Positions 33,157 through 41,363 of a stretch of 53,305 nucleotides of DNA are shown piece by piece (position 1 is the first letter of the stretch; every line of letters starts with the position of its first letter). Source of the stretch: TM7 phylum sp. oral taxon 352 (lineage in GTDB: Bacteria > Patescibacteriota > Saccharimonadia > Saccharimonadales > Saccharimonadaceae); NCBI GenBank assembly GCA_007845355.1, contig SDRQ01000004.1:1-53305 (forward strand), read 5' to 3'. The notes under the pieces are model-generated. The model saw nothing but the letters and a program-made list of their open reading frames with translations, ran no database searches and was not told the DNA's origin. A program made the translations under genes and the position numbers.

Positions 33157-33762
33157 ATGTCGAATGCTGTTCATAATAAGTATATTCACAACCTTAGGGG
33201 AAATAAGGATGTATTTTTAGCCGATATCAAACACAGTACAGAATTCAAGGAAATCGAGCAAAGACACTTGAAAAATGTTTTTATGGGTATATATAGTCTA
33301 CTTGGACGAGTTGACGGTAATGACGACAGTGCCCGTAAGGTGCATGATTGTGCAGCTGAAGTAAGCGACACCTTTAACATAAAGACAGAAACCGCCATGC
33401 AACTTTTGCTCACACCAGAAGCGCCAGCCCTATATAGAATGAAGTATATCCCCCGCGTGTATTGCGAAGGAGACGAGGTTGTCTTGCGTCTGCATTACAA
33501 AACAACCAGGAAAGATTTAGATGCTATCTGGAAGCTCGTAAAAGAGCTTCAGGGAGACATTGGCGGCACTAGTGGCAAGAAGTCAATCAAACCAGAGTTG
33601 GCGTATTGCATACATCGTCAGCGTGTACTCAAAAACCGAAAGATGTCTGAAATATATGCAGACTATTCACATGGCAGACTGGAGGGATACGAAGGAAATA
33701 TACCTACCTTGAGCGAAAATGATTTTAGAAAATACTATCAAAAAATCGTAAAGGGGTTATAG
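33157..33762 (+). CDS. element-borne hypothetical protein, possibly DNA-binding
   Basis: 201 residues, soluble, no family recognised. The middle (YIPRVYCEGDEVVLRLHYKTTRKDLDAIWKLVKELQ) looks like strands followed by a helix. The C-terminal part (HRQRVLKNRKMSEIYADYSHGRL ... SENDFRKYYQKIVKGL) is basic and helical, with a spacing compatible with a helix-turn-helix. On a recombinase element a directionality factor or regulator would be a reasonable guess, but nothing in the sequence proves it. It has its own leaderless promoter just after the hairpin array. Confidence 0.6.
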   Translation: MSNAVHNKYIHNLRGNKDVFLADIKHSTEFKEIEQRHLKNVFMGIYSLLGRVDGNDDSARKVHDCAAEVSDTFNIKTETAMQLLLTPEAPALYRMKYIPRVYCEGDEVVLRLHYKTTRKDLDAIWKLVKELQGDIGGTSGKKSIKPELAYCIHRQRVLKNRKMSEIYADYSHGRLEGYEGNIPTLSENDFRKYYQKIVKGL

Positions 33763-33816
33763 GTTCTTAATATATAGCCCAGATATTTTATGTCTCGATA
33801 AATATACCATTAGTGC

Positions 33817-34014
33817 ATGAGTAAAGTCACATCGTGCACTAAAGATACACGGCGCTCACCTGTTTACAGGTCCACTGGTATTGCCGTGATTGATCTTGTA
33901 GCTCTACTGCAGTTATGTGAAAAATTTGAGCACGATTCTGACGAATTAATCAGTTATATTGATGAATTTGATAGCAAAACTGGTAAAACAATTTCTGTAA
34001 AAATAGTATTCTAG
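33817..34014 (+). CDS. small element-borne hypothetical protein
   Basis: 65 residues. The second half (STGIAVIDLVALLQLCEKFEHDSDELISYIDEFDSK) could form helices. TATACC lies 8 nt before the ATG and no Shine-Dalgarno is present, in keeping with the leaderless pattern. It sits between the 201-aa gene and the recombinase, in the place where excision factors often occur. Small size keeps confidence low. Confidence 0.45.
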   Translation: MSKVTSCTKDTRRSPVYRSTGIAVIDLVALLQLCEKFEHDSDELISYIDEFDSKTGKTISVKIVF

Positions 34015-34040
34015 CCATAGCCATAAGTTACTCGAACTAC

Positions 34041-34046
34041 TATAAT
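34041..34046 (+). promoter_or_regulatory. -10 box of the serine recombinase
   Basis: TATAAT with 10 nt to the ATG at 34057. It overlaps the in-frame ATG at 34045, which therefore cannot be the start. Confidence 0.6.
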
Positions 34047-34056
34047 GATAGTAAGT

Positions 34057-35763
34057 ATGGAGAGTTCGGATAGCAGATCATCATCTAGTACAGTTCATGA
34101 CCTGTATAGCCTGCTGATGAACACTATTCCAGACGCACCCACCGATGTAGACTTTAAGGAGCTAAATTATGTTATTTATGCCCGCAAATCTACCACGGGA
34201 GACGAAAGACAGGAACGATCGATACCCGACCAGATAAAAGACTGTATTGAGCGTGTGGTGAAGCCTGAGGGGCTACGAATCGTTGGCGAGCCAGTAGAGG
34301 AAAAACAATCTGCAAAAGATCCTGGTATTCGCCCAAAATTCAGCAAGTTATTAGATGATATACGCTATGGCGAGGTTGATGGTATTATTGCCTGGCATCC
34401 CGACCGCCTGGCACGCAACATGAAAGAGGCTGGAGAGATTATTGACCTACTAGACAAAGGTATTCTCAAGGATATTCGCTTTGCCACCTCCGCCTTTGAA
34501 AACAGTCCGACAGGAAAAATGTTATTAGGTATATCATTTGTACTATCAAAGCAATACTCTGAACACCTGAGTGAAAGTGTAACAAGGGGCAATCGTCGTA
34601 AAACTGAAGATGGCTTTTTCTTTGATGAGCAAAAGCACGGATACTTCATTAAGGACGGCAGACTCTACCCTGACGGACGCAACTTTACACTCCTGCAACA
34701 GGCATTTCATAAACGAATAGAGGGAAATGCTACCCTACAAGAAATTGCCGATTGGCTGACTAGTGAGGGCTACGAGCTGCGGCGTAAAGGTAAAGAGCCT
34801 GTGAAGTTTGTGTGGAATGTAAATAAGATCTCCAATGTTTTTCACGACCCTATATACGCTGGCGTATTGAAATATGGCAAATCACTTGCAAAGCTTCAGG
34901 AGTATTACGACTTTCAGCCAATGATAAGTGTTGACGATTTCTTGAGACTCAACAAAATAAAGAGCCTTGACTCTACAAAGATTGTATCTTCAATGATGAT
35001 AAATAAAGGCAGGAACACAAAAGCGGATCTTTTGAGAGGTGTTGTATTTTGTGGTTTCTGCAATAAGAGTTTTAGCTCGGGATTAACTTCTAAGCAGCGC
35101 AAGGATGGTAGGATTTACTATTATAATTACAAGTGTGAGACCGACGGATGTGAGTTTAGGGGCAAAAGTGTTCGTGCCAATAAAGTATTGAACCATGCGT
35201 ATAGCTTTCTCGATAAGCATGTATTTGACACAGCGAGCAATTACAAACGGTTTGTTGAGGACTCTCGAGTTTATACTGCTCAATACTCAAAAGACCTCAC
35301 TTCAAGAATTATGTCATTCTCTAATGCTATCGGCTCAAAGAAGAGAGAATACGATAGCGTTAAGAAGCTTATTGTCACCAATCCCGACCTTAAGGGGCAT
35401 TACAACCTCGATGAAATTAGTGATGAATTAGATAGCCTACAAAAGGACCTGAGGAAACTAAGGCATCAAAAAGATAGCCTAAAAGAATCAATCCTTACAT
35501 ACGATGAATATCTCGAACTCTTCGGTTCTATATCTGATAGATTACGAAAAGTGACAGATATGACCCTTATTGACGGAGTGCTAAGAATTTTCTTCTCAAA
35601 CTTTACAGTAAAGCAATACGGAAGAGGAAAAGAACAGAGGTGTGAGATTACACATAAATTAAAGGAACCCTGGGAAGGGTTCCTAAAAAACGATGATTTC
35701 TCGTGTGGTCGGGGTGAAAGGACTCGAACCTTCGACCTCACGGTCCCAAACCGCGCGCGCTAG
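34057..35763 (+). CDS. large serine recombinase (integrase)
   Basis: About 568 residues. Resolvase domain at ~36-175 (VIYARKSTTGDERQERSIPDQ with nucleophile Ser about residue 45; IAWHPDRLARN). The recombinase domain (NATLQEIADWLTSEGYELRRKG ... VFHDPIYAGVLKYG) follows, then a zinc ribbon (VVFCGFCNKSF ... CETDGCEF) and a coiled coil (LDSLQKDLRKLRHQKDSLKES). This is the serine-integrase class that inserts elements between attB and attP. The last ~19 codons (GERTRTFDLTVPNRAR end) are antisense tRNA-Pro, and the preceding codons span the tRNA terminator. The C-terminus is therefore probably supplied by the chromosome at the insertion site. Confidence 0.92.
   Translation: MESSDSRSSSSTVHDLYSLLMNTIPDAPTDVDFKELNYVIYARKSTTGDERQERSIPDQIKDCIERVVKPEGLRIVGEPVEEKQSAKDPGIRPKFSKLLDDIRYGEVDGIIAWHPDRLARNMKEAGEIIDLLDKGILKDIRFATSAFENSPTGKMLLGISFVLSKQYSEHLSESVTRGNRRKTEDGFFFDEQKHGYFIKDGRLYPDGRNFTLLQQAFHKRIEGNATLQEIADWLTSEGYELRRKGKEPVKFVWNVNKISNVFHDPIYAGVLKYGKSLAKLQEYYDFQPMISVDDFLRLNKIKSLDSTKIVSSMMINKGRNTKADLLRGVVFCGFCNKSFSSGLTSKQRKDGRIYYYNYKCETDGCEFRGKSVRANKVLNHAYSFLDKHVFDTASNYKRFVEDSRVYTAQYSKDLTSRIMSFSNAIGSKKREYDSVKKLIVTNPDLKGHYNLDEISDELDSLQKDLRKLRHQKDSLKESILTYDEYLELFGSISDRLRKVTDMTLIDGVLRIFFSNFTVKQYGRGKEQRCEITHKLKEPWEGFLKNDDFSCGRGERTRTFDLTVPNRAR
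35656..35684 (-). terminator. terminator of tRNA-Pro, inside the recombinase 3' end
   Basis: AGGAACCC-loop-GGGTTCCT (35663-35684); on the minus strand it is followed by TTTAATTT. It lies 22 bp beyond the tRNA 3' end and within the recombinase coding sequence. Confidence 0.65.
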
Positions 35764-35782
35764 CCAACTGCGCCACACCCCG
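35706..35782 (-). tRNA. tRNA-Pro (UGG), target of the element
   Basis: The acceptor CGGGGTG pairs with CACCCCG, discriminator A, CCA encoded. Anticodon UGG in loop TTTGGGA, T-arm GAAGG/CCTTT. Its 3' 58 nt overlap the recombinase gene antisense. Confidence 0.96.
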
Positions 35783-35884
35783 AAGATATCTCTATCATTC
35801 GCTCTGATCTATCTTAACATATATCGCTAAATAAGTACAGGAAAATCCCATAAAACTTAAAAGAGATCACTAAAAATACAACAG

Positions 35885-36520
35885 CTAAGCATTCACGGCT
35901 TCAATCTCAACCGACAGCACTTCTTTTTTGATTGGCAAAGATTGACCGGGCTCGAACGTATAAACCAGCAATTGACCAAATGGCATTTCTACGTTCGCCA
36001 TCTCAGCCTCTGGAACTTGGTCGAGATGTTTAATTAAAGCTCGAATAGAATTGCCGTGAGCCACCAATAAAATATTCTCACCATTCTGCAATTTCGGCAA
36101 AATCTCTTGCTCAAAATATGGGACAACCCGCGCATAAACATCTTTCAAAGTTTCGCCGCCCGGAACTGGATAATCCCAACCGCGCCGAATACCATTAAAA
36201 GCCTCTTCGCCAATCTCCGCTTTGACTTCCCATTTATTTTTTCCAGTCAAATCACCATAATCACGCTCGTTCAACTCAGTTACGTGCGTTGTTGGTAAAT
36301 TTTCGACGCCACACCCTTCGAGTAGCGCAGCCAAAGTTTGTTGTGTGCGTTTTAATGATGAAGTGTAAGCTTCATTAAATGATAAACCTTTTAACAAAGC
36401 ACCTAACCGCACAGTGTCATTGTGACCCTTTTCCGTCAAATTAACATCCGTCCAGCCAGTCCATTTACCAAGCAGATTCCACTCGCTCTCACCGTGCCGA
36501 CTAATAACTAATATTCCCAT
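35885..36520 (-). CDS. gpmA: 2,3-bisphosphoglycerate-dependent phosphoglycerate mutase
   Basis: Interconverts 3- and 2-phosphoglycerate, between Pgk and enolase. Phospho-His in ISRHGESEWNLLGKWTGW (about H9), Glu in TELNERDYGDLTG, second His in LLVAHGNSIRALI; 211 residues. Last gene of a rny-nudix-gpmA operon: its ATG overlaps the Nudix stop (TAATG), and GGAGGG precedes it. The 100 bp between it and tRNA-Pro show no gene. Confidence 0.96.
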   Translation of the reverse strand: MGILVISRHGESEWNLLGKWTGWTDVNLTEKGHNDTVRLGALLKGLSFNEAYTSSLKRTQQTLAALLEGCGVENLPTTHVTELNERDYGDLTGKNKWEVKAEIGEEAFNGIRRGWDYPVPGGETLKDVYARVVPYFEQEILPKLQNGENILLVAHGNSIRALIKHLDQVPEAEMANVEMPFGQLLVYTFEPGQSLPIKKEVLSVEIEAVNA

Positions 36521-37047
36521 TATTTCCCTCCAATCATCGGCGCAAAAAATTCTACAACTTCTTTCTTCACGCCGTCATTATCAATAATTTTCGTATTTAC
36601 GTAACCGAATTTATCAATTGCCCAAAATCTGATTGCCCAGAGCAGCGACATATCTTCAAAATCAATCTCATTTTTGGCAGTAAATTTACTAGCCACAATT
36701 TCCGATTCCTGCAATTTTATCTCAGAAAAAGCATCGTTTTCTAACTTTGTAAAAAACACAAATTGATGTGTCAAAAACTCATCAGAATGACGCGAAGCAA
36801 CCATGGCAAGTTTCAGATCCTTAGGATCGACTTGAATATCAACTTCTTCTTTTACCTCGCGCACCGCCGCTTCCAGCGGAGATTCTCCAGCGTCAACAAT
36901 GCCGCCAGGCAGCGACCAATGGTCTTTATAACCAGCCTTGACGATCAATAGTTCACCCTGCTCATTTTCAATTAGCACCGCCGCACTAGAAAAACGCCTA
37001 TCCAAACTTGCCAGCCAAGCCCGTCGCTCTTCATCTGTAAATTTCAT
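36520..37047 (-). CDS. Nudix hydrolase in RNase Y operon
   Basis: 175 residues with Nudix box SLPGGIVDAGESPLEAAVRE followed by VKEEVDIQV (about residues 45-70). The chain is otherwise MutT-like. No lipophilic or other specificity motif is visible. It overlaps rny by 1 bp (TAATG) without a Shine-Dalgarno and gpmA by 1 bp, so it should be translated by reinitiation. Position next to an RNase raises the idea of an RNA 5'-pyrophosphohydrolase (RppH-like) role; nucleotide-pool cleaning is equally possible. Confidence 0.9.
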   Translation of the reverse strand: MKFTDEERRAWLASLDRRFSSAAVLIENEQGELLIVKAGYKDHWSLPGGIVDAGESPLEAAVREVKEEVDIQVDPKDLKLAMVASRHSDEFLTHQFVFFTKLENDAFSEIKLQESEIVASKFTAKNEIDFEDMSLLWAIRFWAIDKFGYVNTKIIDNDGVKKEVVEFFAPMIGGK

Positions 37048-38537
37048 TATTTAGCAAACTCAATTGCTCGCGTTTCGCGAATCACGTTAACCTTAATGGT
37101 GCCAGGATATTGCATTGTCGACTCAATTTTCGTCGCAATATCTCGCGCCAATTTAATCGCCGACAAATCATCAATCGTCTGGGGCTTCACGATCACACGA
37201 ACTTCACGGCCGGCAGAAATTGCATAGGCTTTATCAATTCCCTCAAAGCTGGTGGCGACATTTTCCAAATCGCGCATTCGCTCTGCAAAGTTTTCAGCAG
37301 AAACATTACGCGCACCCGGACGCGCCGCCGAAGCCGCGTCGCAAACTCGAACAATAATTGCCTCTGGAGTTGTTGCTTCGATATCATCGTGGTGCGCTTC
37401 GATTGCGTGAACAATTCTCTCGTCCATACCGTATTTACGAGCCAATTCCGCCCCAATATGATGATGTTTACCCTCGATTTTATGCGATACCGCCTTACCT
37501 ACATCATGAAGAAGTGTAGCAATCTTCGTAATGCGCACATCCGCGCCGATTTCTTCAGCAATCATTCCAGCAATTTGCGCCATCTCAGTTGAATGCTTCA
37601 GGACGTTCTGCCCGAAGCTGGTACGAAACTTCAACTCACCAAGAAGCAGTAGCATTTCCTTCGGAATCCCAACCACGCCAGTTTCGCGCATAGCGTCTTC
37701 ACCAGCTTGGCGAACCTCTTTCTCAATCTGTTTCTTAGCCTTAGCAACAACCTCTTCAATGCGTGCAGGATGAATACGACCGTCCTTCATTAGCATCTCA
37801 AGACTCAAGCGAGCCACTTGTCGGCGAACGGGATCAAAACTCGACAAAATAATCATGCCGGGCGTATCGTCAACTAAAATATCGACGCCAGTTTCGCGCT
37901 GCAACGCCTGAATATTACGCCCCTCCTTACCGATAATTCGACCTTTCATCTCATCATCAGTCAACTTAACAGCAGTCACCGTACGCTCAGCAGTAACTTC
38001 ACTACTCATTCTCTCCATCGCAGTCACTAGGATCATTTGTGCCCGCTCTTCAGCATCATCCATTGCATCATGCTGTAATTTTGACACCAAACCGACCAAG
38101 TCTTGCTTAATGTCGCGCTCAGTCATCTGCATTAACTTATCAGCAGCGTCCTTCTTTTTCAGGCCAGCGATTTTTTCAAGCTTCTCCTGTTGACGTGTGC
38201 GAATATCGCGAATTTCATTTTTAAGATTATCAACTTCATCCTCATGTGCGCGCAATTTTTCCGCTCGTCGATCAAGCTCCTCCAGCTTATTATCCAGAGT
38301 CCTCTCGCGATCCGCCAAGCGATTTTCGGTCTTTTGCCATTCCTTGCGACGTTCATTTTCAATCTTAAGCGCCTCATCCTTAGCCTTAAGGACGATATCG
38401 CTCGCCTTAGTTTTCGCATCTGCCAGATCTCGCTCAATCTGATTTTTACCGTTAATTTGGCGGGTTCTCTGATATCCAACAAGACCAGCAGCGCCCGCGC
38501 CAGCTCCAACAGCCGCGGCAATAATTACTTCTATCAT
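37047..38537 (-). CDS. rny: ribonuclease Y
   Basis: Membrane-tethered endoribonuclease that starts mRNA decay. Order: N-terminal helix (VIIAAAVGAGAGAAGLVGY), ~130-residue coiled coil (DLADAKTKASDIVLKAKDE...), KH domain (GRIIGKEGRNIQALQRETG), HD domain with metal ligands (ATLLHDVGKAVSHKIEGKHH, IEAHHDDIE) and the conserved C-terminal tail ending AIEFAK. About 496 residues. The ATG at 38537 is used because GGAAAGGA abuts the earlier ATG at 38543 but is 6 nt from this one. Confidence 0.96.
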   Translation of the reverse strand: MIEVIIAAAVGAGAGAAGLVGYQRTRQINGKNQIERDLADAKTKASDIVLKAKDEALKIENERRKEWQKTENRLADRERTLDNKLEELDRRAEKLRAHEDEVDNLKNEIRDIRTRQQEKLEKIAGLKKKDAADKLMQMTERDIKQDLVGLVSKLQHDAMDDAEERAQMILVTAMERMSSEVTAERTVTAVKLTDDEMKGRIIGKEGRNIQALQRETGVDILVDDTPGMIILSSFDPVRRQVARLSLEMLMKDGRIHPARIEEVVAKAKKQIEKEVRQAGEDAMRETGVVGIPKEMLLLLGELKFRTSFGQNVLKHSTEMAQIAGMIAEEIGADVRITKIATLLHDVGKAVSHKIEGKHHHIGAELARKYGMDERIVHAIEAHHDDIEATTPEAIIVRVCDAASAARPGARNVSAENFAERMRDLENVATSFEGIDKAYAISAGREVRVIVKPQTIDDLSAIKLARDIATKIESTMQYPGTIKVNVIRETRAIEFAK

Positions 38538-38655
38538 TATCATTCCTTTCCGATCAGCCGCCCCTGAGTGTTCGTCTCAAGGAAAAATATCAACAGCCAA
38601 TCAACTTCAAACTATCTAACTCGGCGAATCAAAAATCACAAACCGCCGTAATTTA

Positions 38656-38661
38656 ATTATA
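38656..38661 (-). promoter_or_regulatory. -10 box of the rny operon, long leader
   Basis: TATAAT on the minus strand, 118 nt before the rny ATG. This is one of the few genes here with a long 5' untranslated region, which suggests leader-based control (rny is autoregulated in some bacteria). Confidence 0.5.
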
Positions 38662-38690
38662 CACGGTTTTGACGGTTTGAGCGATAAAAA

Positions 38691-39065
38691 TTATTTTCGC
38701 GGCGCAGTGATATTCGCGGCAGCGCCGTACTCTGGCATAACAATTTTTTCATTCTCGCCAGAACGCAATTTACCCAAAGCCAAATCACGCCAATTGTCAC
38801 CCATCGCACCAACAATAGGAATATTCAAGCTGTCAGCCAAGGTATTCACAACCGTCAAACCAATTCTCAGCCCCGTAAAACTTCCTGGTCCTTTCATCAC
38901 GCCAATGCCGCTTATCAGATGCAAATCGCCAGTCTTTTCTTCCAAAAATTTCAACAAATTCCGCGCCAATGTTCGCCCAGCTTCCCATTCAAAATCCTGA
39001 CGATTTTCTCCATTGACTATTGTCAAAAAACATGTTGATGTTGAAGTGTCTAATAAAATTATCAC
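38691..39065 (-). CDS. tsaB: TsaB-like protein, N-terminal domain only
   Basis: Partner of TsaD/TsaE in N6-threonylcarbamoyladenosine modification of ANN-decoding tRNAs. The ASKHA N-domain is clear: ILLDTSTSTCFLTIV, then GIGVMKGPGSFTGLRIGLTVVNTLA. The chain ends at 124 residues where TsaB normally has ~220-230, so the second ASKHA half is missing. There is no frameshift visible; the stop is followed by non-coding sequence. A shortened version is seen elsewhere in reduced genomes (from memory, unverified). ATGA overlap with tsaE. Confidence 0.88.
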   Translation of the reverse strand: MIILLDTSTSTCFLTIVNGENRQDFEWEAGRTLARNLLKFLEEKTGDLHLISGIGVMKGPGSFTGLRIGLTVVNTLADSLNIPIVGAMGDNWRDLALGKLRSGENEKIVMPEYGAAANITAPRK

Positions 39066-39520
39066 GCCATATTCTCCTTTATTTTTCCCAAAAGTTCATC
39101 AGATTTTTTGCCGCCAGGATAAAATTCCACAAGCCGCCCTTCTTCGCTAATCGCAGTAATTTTTATCACCAACCGATCACTCGGCAATACATCATCGACA
39201 GCGCCAGCCCATTCAACTACAACAACCGAATTAGAATCCACCACTTCGCGAATCTCCTCGCTCATAATTCCAGCATTTCCCAATCTATAAAAATCGTAAT
39301 GTGCCAAACTCAGACCGCGAGGTGAATCGTACACGCGCGAAATTGTGAAAGTTGGACTCTGAACAGGTTCATCGATTCCCATCGCCCTTGCAATTCCCTT
39401 CGTCAATGTGGTTTTCCCCGCGCCAATATCACCGACCAATTCCAGAACTTCCCCACCAGAAACAGCCCGACCAATTGCCGCGCCCAATTCTCGCATTTTC
39501 TCTTCACTAGAAATATTCAC
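39062..39520 (-). CDS. tsaE: tRNA threonylcarbamoyladenosine biosynthesis ATPase TsaE
   Basis: 152 residues: P-loop LVGDIGAGKTTLTKGIARAMGI, then VQSPTFTISRVY, the acidic/aromatic LAHYDFYRLG and VVVEWAGAVDDVLP, all TsaE hallmarks. ATP hydrolysis by TsaE resets the TsaB-TsaD complex. GTG start with TATAAT ending 6 nt upstream: leaderless with a GTG. Divergent from pilB. Confidence 0.95.
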   Translation of the reverse strand: MNISSEEKMRELGAAIGRAVSGGEVLELVGDIGAGKTTLTKGIARAMGIDEPVQSPTFTISRVYDSPRGLSLAHYDFYRLGNAGIMSEEIREVVDSNSVVVVEWAGAVDDVLPSDRLVIKITAISEEGRLVEFYPGGKKSDELLGKIKENMA

Positions 39521-39526
39521 TCTTAT

Positions 39527-39532
39527 ATTATA
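39527..39532 (-). promoter_or_regulatory. -10 box of tsaE-tsaB, leaderless GTG
   Basis: TATAAT on the minus strand, 6 nt before the GTG at 39520. Confidence 0.65.
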
Positions 39533-39561
39533 CTATGCTAGCTTTTTTTTGGCGATAATAG

Positions 39562-39567
39562 TACAAT
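39562..39567 (+). promoter_or_regulatory. -10 box of the pil operon
   Basis: TACAAT, 13 nt before the pilB ATG, with AAGAG between as a weak Shine-Dalgarno. Confidence 0.5.
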
Positions 39568-39580
39568 AACCATAAGAGTT

Positions 39581-41359
39581 ATGCGTGTTTCAGACCAGAC
39601 AATTGAGAGCATTCTGAAACAAGGTGGGGTTGTTGATGAGCCGCAGCTTGCTGATTTGAAATTGATCGCTGAACGGTCGAAGCAAACATTGCAAGAAACC
39701 GCTATTGAACAAAAAGTCATTTCTGAGGAAGATTTGACAAAGTTGATCGGCGATTATATCGGCGTGCCTTTCGTGCGAATCGAGCCAAAGGATATTCCCG
39801 AAGATATATTGAAACGAATTCCCGAACATATCGCGCGCCAGTATAATGTTGTGCTTTTTGAGAAAAACGAGGACGATAGCTTGTCGCTTGCAATGGAAGA
39901 CCCAGACGACGTGCAGGCATTGAACTTTATCCAGAAAGAAATTGGCTACAACACTAAGGTTTTCCTAGCGACAAAAAGCAACATTTTGGACTGTTTGGAA
40001 AATTATCGCGGTAATATCAATGCCGAGCTTGACGAAGTTATTGCGGTGCAAAAAGACGTTTCTGCCGAAGACCAAAACGTTAGTCAAGATGATTTTGCGG
40101 AAAATTCACCAATTGCCCAAACCGTTAATTTGTTGCTGGAATATGCCATAAAATCCAACGCTTCTGACATTCACATTGAGCCACGCGAAGATTACGTTCA
40201 GGTTCGTTATCGAATTGACGGTGTTTTGAAGGAAGTTAACAAATTGCCACGAAACGTTCACGGCGCTTTGGTGAGCCGCATTAAAATTCTCTCCAATCTG
40301 AAAATTGACGAACGCCGCGTGCCACAGGACGGCCGATTTAAGATAAAAGTTTCAGGAAAACAATACGCGCTTCGTGTTTCGACATTGCCAATAGCTGACG
40401 GTGAAAAAGTGGTCATGCGTATTTTGGACGAATCAAACCAGGCTGTTAAACTGGATCAGCTTGGCTATTGGGGCTTGTCGCTCGCAACCGTAAAAGACGC
40501 AATGGCTCAGCCGAACGGAATGATCCTGGTGACTGGGCCAACCGGATCGGGAAAATCGACCAGTTTGTTCAGTGTCTTGTCGGAACTCAACACTCCAGAT
40601 GTCAATATTTCCACAATTGAAGACCCAGTAGAATATAAAATCCCAGGGGTCAATCAAACCCAGACCAATGCCAAAGCTGGAATGACCTTCGCCTCAGGGC
40701 TAAGGGCGCTACTTCGCCAAGACCCAAATATCATTATGGTTGGAGAGATTCGCGACGGCGAAACCGCAAACCTTGGCGTTCAAGCGGCGCTAACTGGACA
40801 CTTGGTGTTCTCTACACTACACACAAATAACGCTGCAACATGTTTGCCACGTCTGCTAGATATGGGAATCGAGCCATTCTTAATTGCTTCAACCGTAAAA
40901 GCGGTGATTGGACAGCGACTAGTTAGGCGCCTGTGTATGAATTGCCGCCAAGAATACACTCCAAACGAAGAAGAAATAAAGTATATCACCGAGATGTTTA
41001 AGATAAACACCGAGTCGATTAAAAAAATTCACAATCTCGAAGAACAGGCTTTTGAGGATAAAATTGGCGGCGACACTCCTATGGGGTCAACAGATTCAGG
41101 AATTGAACACTTATGGAGGCCGAACCCAGAAGGCTGCGATAAGTGTGGACATAATGGATTCAAGGGTCGCGTTGGCATTTACGAGGTTCTTGGTATCTCC
41201 ATCCCTATCCAAAAAATGATTACCGCCAACGCCACCAGCAACGATATTCAAGATCAAGCGATTTCCGAAGGCATGGTGACAATGCAGATGGACGGACTTA
41301 TTAAATCACTGCGCGGGATCACCACCGTGGACGAAGTTTTGAGGGCAACAAGGGAGTAA
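39581..41359 (+). CDS. pilB: type IV pilus extension ATPase PilB
   Basis: Hexameric cytoplasmic motor that drives pilus assembly. An N-terminal MshEN/GspE-N region (residues ~1-150) is followed by the ATPase core: Walker A VTGPTGSGKSTS (about 319), Asp box STIEDPVEYKIPG, Walker B IIMVGEIRDGETA, His box LVFSTLHTNNAA and the four-Cys zinc site (LCMNCRQEY ... GCDKCGHNGFKGR) typical of PilB/GspE rather than PilT. 592 residues. First of a long pil operon; pilC follows after 4 bp. No pilT is seen in the window. Confidence 0.96.
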   Translation: MRVSDQTIESILKQGGVVDEPQLADLKLIAERSKQTLQETAIEQKVISEEDLTKLIGDYIGVPFVRIEPKDIPEDILKRIPEHIARQYNVVLFEKNEDDSLSLAMEDPDDVQALNFIQKEIGYNTKVFLATKSNILDCLENYRGNINAELDEVIAVQKDVSAEDQNVSQDDFAENSPIAQTVNLLLEYAIKSNASDIHIEPREDYVQVRYRIDGVLKEVNKLPRNVHGALVSRIKILSNLKIDERRVPQDGRFKIKVSGKQYALRVSTLPIADGEKVVMRILDESNQAVKLDQLGYWGLSLATVKDAMAQPNGMILVTGPTGSGKSTSLFSVLSELNTPDVNISTIEDPVEYKIPGVNQTQTNAKAGMTFASGLRALLRQDPNIIMVGEIRDGETANLGVQAALTGHLVFSTLHTNNAATCLPRLLDMGIEPFLIASTVKAVIGQRLVRRLCMNCRQEYTPNEEEIKYITEMFKINTESIKKIHNLEEQAFEDKIGGDTPMGSTDSGIEHLWRPNPEGCDKCGHNGFKGRVGIYEVLGISIPIQKMITANATSNDIQDQAISEGMVTMQMDGLIKSLRGITTVDEVLRATRE

Positions 41360-41363
41360 CATT

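Larger units (their letters stand above)
31697..35763 (+). mobile_element. small integrated element with large serine recombinase, abutting tRNA-Pro
   Basis: Between a housekeeping terminator and tRNA-Pro lie ~4 kb of orphan genes, structured non-coding sequence and one large serine recombinase that runs into the tRNA. This is the layout of an integrated element. Only the right side is well defined. The left limit is a guess, because serine integrases leave only a very short shared core and I found no long direct repeat of the tRNA end. No replication, capsid or conjugation genes are visible. Confidence 0.6.

Noticed and set aside
34045-34056. ATG at 34045 as the recombinase start
   Set aside because: It lies inside the TATAAT box, upstream of any likely transcript start; the ATG at 34057 is used.
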